Assembly (NCBI GenBank): GCA_023548195.1
Contig: JAJHZJ010000061.1
Coordinates: forward strand, 6,402,373-6,466,372
DNA from: Bettongia penicillata ogilbyi
Taxonomy: Eukaryota > Chordata > Mammalia > Diprotodontia > Potoroidae
DNA length: 64,000 nt
Direction: 5' to 3'
Shown here: positions 60,924 through 64,000 of the stretch, piece by piece
Layout of the letters: each line of letters opens with the position of its first letter
How positions within the stretch are numbered: the stretch's first letter is position 1
Program-made: the position numbers and the translations under genes
The notes under the pieces: generated by a model
Told to the model about the DNA's origin: nothing
The model's input: the letters and a program-made list of their open reading frames with translations, nothing else
Databases searched by the model: none

Positions 60924-61206
60924 TAAGGTTAAAGTACACATTCATTAGCCTGACATTCAAACCTTTCCACCATTTGGCTCCAACATACATTTCCAACCAA
61001 TCAACAAGAATATAAGCCCCTACTGTGCAGTACAATGCAGATATGAAGAGAAAATTGATATCCTCAAGGAAATTATATTCTCTTCCAGTCTTATCTCTTT
61101 TACTCAGTCTCCTCCAGCCACTCTTCAATCTTCATTGCTTCTGTCCTGTCCTTTACAGAATCTGTGTCTTTGTGCACCCTACCCTCCCATCCCTACCTAT
61201 TAAGGT

Positions 61207-61337
61207 TGTCGTTGTTCAGTTGGTTCAGTCATGTCTGACTCTTCCTGACCCCATTTGGGGTTTTCTTGACAACGATACTGGAGTGGTTTGCTATTTCCTT
61301 CTCCAGCTCATTTTACAGGAAACTGAGGCAAACAGGT
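61207..61337 (-). mobile_element. Mar1-type CORE-SINE, truncated
   Basis: GTTGTCGTTGTTCAGTTGG, CAGTCATGTCTGACTCTTCC, TTTGGGGTTTTCTTGAC, TCCTTCTCCAGCTCATTTTAC; the tRNA-head half is missing. Confidence 0.88.
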
Positions 61338-61629
61338 ATTACTCCCTTATTTCAAGGACTATCTCAGTTACTCCTATTTCATGAAACCCTCCTCGATTTT
61401 TTCAGTTTATTCTATTTAACCTCTCCTTTACACTTAATAATTTTCTAACGTAACTATTTATGAATAACTCATGACATATGAATAACTTGTAACATCTCTT
61501 ACAAAGTAATGTGAAATCCTTAAGAATACAGGCTACATATTTTTCCCTTATTTAACACCTTCATGATAAATACATATTTAGGCATTCTTAGAACTTCCCC
61601 CATCAAATTTGTGGTTATGTGCAAGATGA

Positions 61630-61800
61630 GTGGCAGCAAGATATAGTGGAGAAAAAGCTGCTACTGATGTCGAGAAGAGCTGGGTGTAAGCTGTGGCTCT
61701 GATATATACACATATACATATATACACATATACATACAGACTAGCCATGTGATCATAGGTGAGTCCTTTACCTTCTCAGGGTCCCAGACAACTCCTCAAG
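61630..61800 (+). repeat. MIR-type SINE with TATACACA microsatellite
   Basis: AGCAAGATATAGTGGAGAAA head, GCCATGTGATCATAGGTGAG, with a TATACACATATACA run at 61700-61738 inside it. Confidence 0.65.
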
Positions 61801-61824
61801 ATAAAAGTTATTCAATTGTTGCTG

Positions 61825-61980
61825 ATTATCGAAGTTACTATTTATTATTATACTTATTTATTATATATTATGGGATATTAATAAAATAATTGCATATTAA
61901 TAATATAATACTTATAATAACATAACAATTGATATTATATTATATATTATATTTATCTATTATTATAATTTAAGTTGCTG
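61825..61980. repeat. AT-rich low-complexity tract
   Basis: TTATTATAC and ATTATATATTA words throughout; no other feature. Confidence 0.9.
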
Positions 61981-61984
61981 ACTG

Positions 61985-62440
61985 TTATTGATGGAGAGAG
62001 TTTCTATTGTCAATGAGCCTACAGGTTTCTGCCTCATGCCTCCCACCCAACATAAGAGATAACAACTTCCATCTTTCATACAAAATGTACACTACATCCT
62101 CACAAGATGTCAGGTTGGTGCCCAAAGTGTCAATGATTACAATCCTTGACATGGCTGATCAGAATGCTTAATGCGCACCTGCATTTTTAGAATGGCATAA
62201 TAGGCCATACAATTCAGTAATGTCAATTCTCCCAGAGGCAAATAGGTAATGACTTAGCATTTTCTCAAGAGACAAGAAACCAGGACTGAAATGGAAATGT
62301 ATAGATTCTACTTAAAATAGTTGGAAAAGCTCTTTTTAAAAAAAATAAGCTATACTCTAAAATTTATTGAAAAGAAAAAATGTACACATAATGTAGAGTA
62401 CATGAAAGCTCAATGTATACTTGGCATATTTGCCAACATA
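61985..62440. other. Intronic stretch with nothing recognised
   Basis: No repeat family or gene that I can support. Confidence 0.5.
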
Positions 62441-62444
62441 TATT

Positions 62445-62590
62445 TGATAAAATGGATAGAGCATTGGGCCAGAAGTCAGGATGACCGAAGTATGGATCCT
62501 GCCTCAAAGGCTTACTAGCTGAGATAGTATTTGTATAGCATTTAGCACAGCGTCTGGCACATAGTAGGCACTTGATGAATGCTTATTTCT
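62445..62590 (+). repeat. MIR-type SINE
   Basis: AATGGATAGAGCATTGGGCC, GTATGGATCCTGCCTC, then CGTCTGGCACATAGTAGGC. The middle is deleted. Confidence 0.75.
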
Positions 62591-63054
62591 TTCACTCCTA
62601 TTTTATCTACTTTGTTGTCAACAATTTAGCAAAGGGCTTCATCGCTACTAAGCACTCAGTGTTCATTGTTGATAATTTTTGCCTTTCCTCTTCTGTTTTT
62701 TTCCCTGTATCTCATTCTGGAACTCTTAAATATTAATCTCTCACAAAACAGGAATAAGAAATTACATCCCTAATCTCAATGATAGTGTAGGTATGGAAAA
62801 GATTCTCACACACCATTCTGAATAAAAATAACAAACAGCCAATTCCCAATTAAATAACGGCTCACAAATACTCAGGATCCAAATATTTCAGGTCTTTCTC
62901 CATATTCAGAATTGCAATGTTTTTCTGGCACCAGCACAAGTACATCAGGGAGCCATGGTTCATGAGGTAATCTAACCCTTTGCATGGTTTTATAGGATGA
63001 AAGGGGAAAAGCAATCTCTCCCTTACTCCTTAGTGTGGCATAGCTTAGTGAAGT

Positions 63055-63265
63055 CCCACAGAAACTTTGTTCCTCTGTGTCAATGTTCTTAACCTGGTGG
63101 ATAGATTTCAGCGGGTACGTGAACATAGATGACAAAAAAAAAAATGACGTTTTTCTTTTCACAAACTTCTGAGATTTAATGTTTTTCAATTGTGAATATA
63201 GGCAACAAACATCAGGCCTCACCAGAACACCCAAGGGTCCTTGATACAAAAATGCTATAAAACCC
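63055..63265 (-). mobile_element. hAT-like non-autonomous DNA transposon
   Basis: TTCTTAACCTGGTGGATAGA, TTTCAGCGGGTACGTGAAC, CAATTGTGAATATAGGCAAC, ending CTATAAAACCC. It resembles the family at 7455 and 58325 but the internal part differs. The 125-codon minus-strand frame at 62872-63249 overlaps it and is accidental. Confidence 0.45.
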
Positions 63266-63269
63266 TTCC

Positions 63270-64000
63270 CCTAACCCAAGGAGAAGGTGAGCACTCACTC
63301 CTTCAGTACTGACAAAGCAATGTAGAGGAATCTACTCTTGGGAATTATTTTGGGAAATGGTGGTTACCTCTTTAACTGCCTGACCCAAATAAAAAGAAGT
63401 CTTTTTATTTATTGTTTTAGGTGAGAATATAGATATTGAAGCAAAAAAAGAATGACCATTTCAAAAAAGCAGATATATTAAAAAAATTCAGAAGATAAAA
63501 TCTCTATGATAAATATGAAAGCACAAGGTTCTATAGAAAATTTAAATGATAATGAAATGAGGCTGACTTTCTTTGGTTACTATTTGTAGTTCAGAGTCCC
63601 ATAAAGAACTAAGTCTTAGTACCAAATTCTAATAAAATCCTCTATTGGGACATTGTGATTTTCATTTACTATCTTTATTTTTAAAAAATTCCCAATCCCC
63701 CAAATGGTAATTTTTTAATGTACACCTTTACAAATCAATATCTTTTGTTTTTAAATCACTAAAATTTTCAAATATATCTTTTATCCATCTACCTCTCAGA
63801 GAGATATCTCTTACAACAAAGAACTAAAAGAGAAAAAAATAGTTCAGCAAAATTGCGATTCTAAGTGGCACTTGTGAATGCTATGATTTGCAAACGTCCA
63901 TAGGGTTTGCATTTTGATCAAAGCACAATAATCTACTCCATTTGTTTAACTTTAGAGGCTAGGAAGCAAAATCCATCTTGACTCCGTCAATGACCGTCAC
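63270..64000. other. Intronic stretch at the right edge, nothing recognised
   Basis: AT-rich, no repeat family or FRY exon that I can support. Confidence 0.5.

Larger units (their letters stand above)
60235..61540 (+). mobile_element. L2 LINE, broken by MIR, triplet repeat and Mar1
   Basis: 60235-60720: TCTCTTGGTGACCTCAATTAC, GATGTCCTTAGAGTACCTC, AATTCAACATGCCCTAAAC (L2 order). 60930-61205: L2 text around TTTGGCTCCAACATACATTTCC. 61340-61540: the end region. Between lie a MIR tail (60775-60845), a triplet tract and a Mar1. Confidence 0.7.
34476..64000 (-). other. FRY: FRY intron upstream of the 54-bp exon (partial)
   Basis: The preceding FRY segment ([20 protein letters not shown], then RKIRIIMAEPL) would lie at higher coordinates. 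I looked for its reverse complement and did not find it, so this intron probably runs past the right edge, at least 29.5 kb. The search was by eye, so a small or alternative first exon could have been missed. Confidence 0.65.

Noticed and set aside
62872..63249. 125-codon minus-strand open frame
   Set aside because: Overlaps a hAT-like repeat, has low-complexity FFFLSS runs, no recognisable domain and no splice context.
34476..64000. Upstream FRY exon ([16 protein letters not shown] segment)
   Set aside because: Reverse complement not found by eye; assumed beyond the right edge.

Overview
The window is vertebrate nuclear DNA, very probably from a marsupial, with no bacterial, organellar or viral gene organisation. 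It is AT-rich, has almost no long open reading frames, and is dense in interspersed repeats typical of marsupials: tRNA-derived CORE-SINEs of the Mar1 type with a Bov-B/RTE-like tail, MIR-type SINEs, L2 and CR1/L3 LINE remnants, L1, and HAL1 (half-L1) elements. The species cannot be fixed. I saw no copy of the SINE that is abundant in Monodelphis, which weakly favours an Australian marsupial. The only protein-coding gene I can support is FRY (furry homologue), on the minus strand. Two of its early exons are present with exact splice sites: a 54-bp exon at 34422-34475 and a 140-bp exon at 11057-11196, joined in phase 0. Everything else is intron: 1-11056 (intron after the 140-bp exon, continuing past the left edge), 11197-34421 (23,225 bp) and 34476-64000 (intron before the 54-bp exon, continuing past the right edge). 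Layout: 1-8 kb is a stack of L1/HAL1 fragments (370-5965) followed by L2, MIR and a hAT-like repeat. 8-10.6 kb is a long decayed CR1/L3 element split by a MIR. 11-15 kb holds the 140-bp FRY exon, an L2 and another CR1/L3 split by a MIR. 15-19 kb is repeat-poor and carries a (CT)n microsatellite. 19-28 kb is a mosaic of CR1, L2, MIR, Mar1, a split L1 3' end and two copies of a hAT-like miniature element. 27.6-29.6 kb is a complete but internally deleted HAL1 with a 10-bp target-site duplication. 30-34 kb holds old L1 ORF2 fragments. 34-38 kb has the 54-bp FRY exon and a repeat-free, hairpin-bearing block. 38-40.3 kb is a long L2. 42-43 kb contains a composite, near-identical duplication assembled from two upstream segments. 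43-64 kb alternates repeats with repeat-free blocks that are candidate conserved noncoding sequence. The repeats do not work together as a system; they record successive insertions into FRY introns. The most informative items are the FRY exons, the templated composite duplication at 42899-43043, the HAL1 with intact target-site duplication, an interspersed repeat I could not name (three copies), and several repeat-free blocks that could be intronic regulatory elements.
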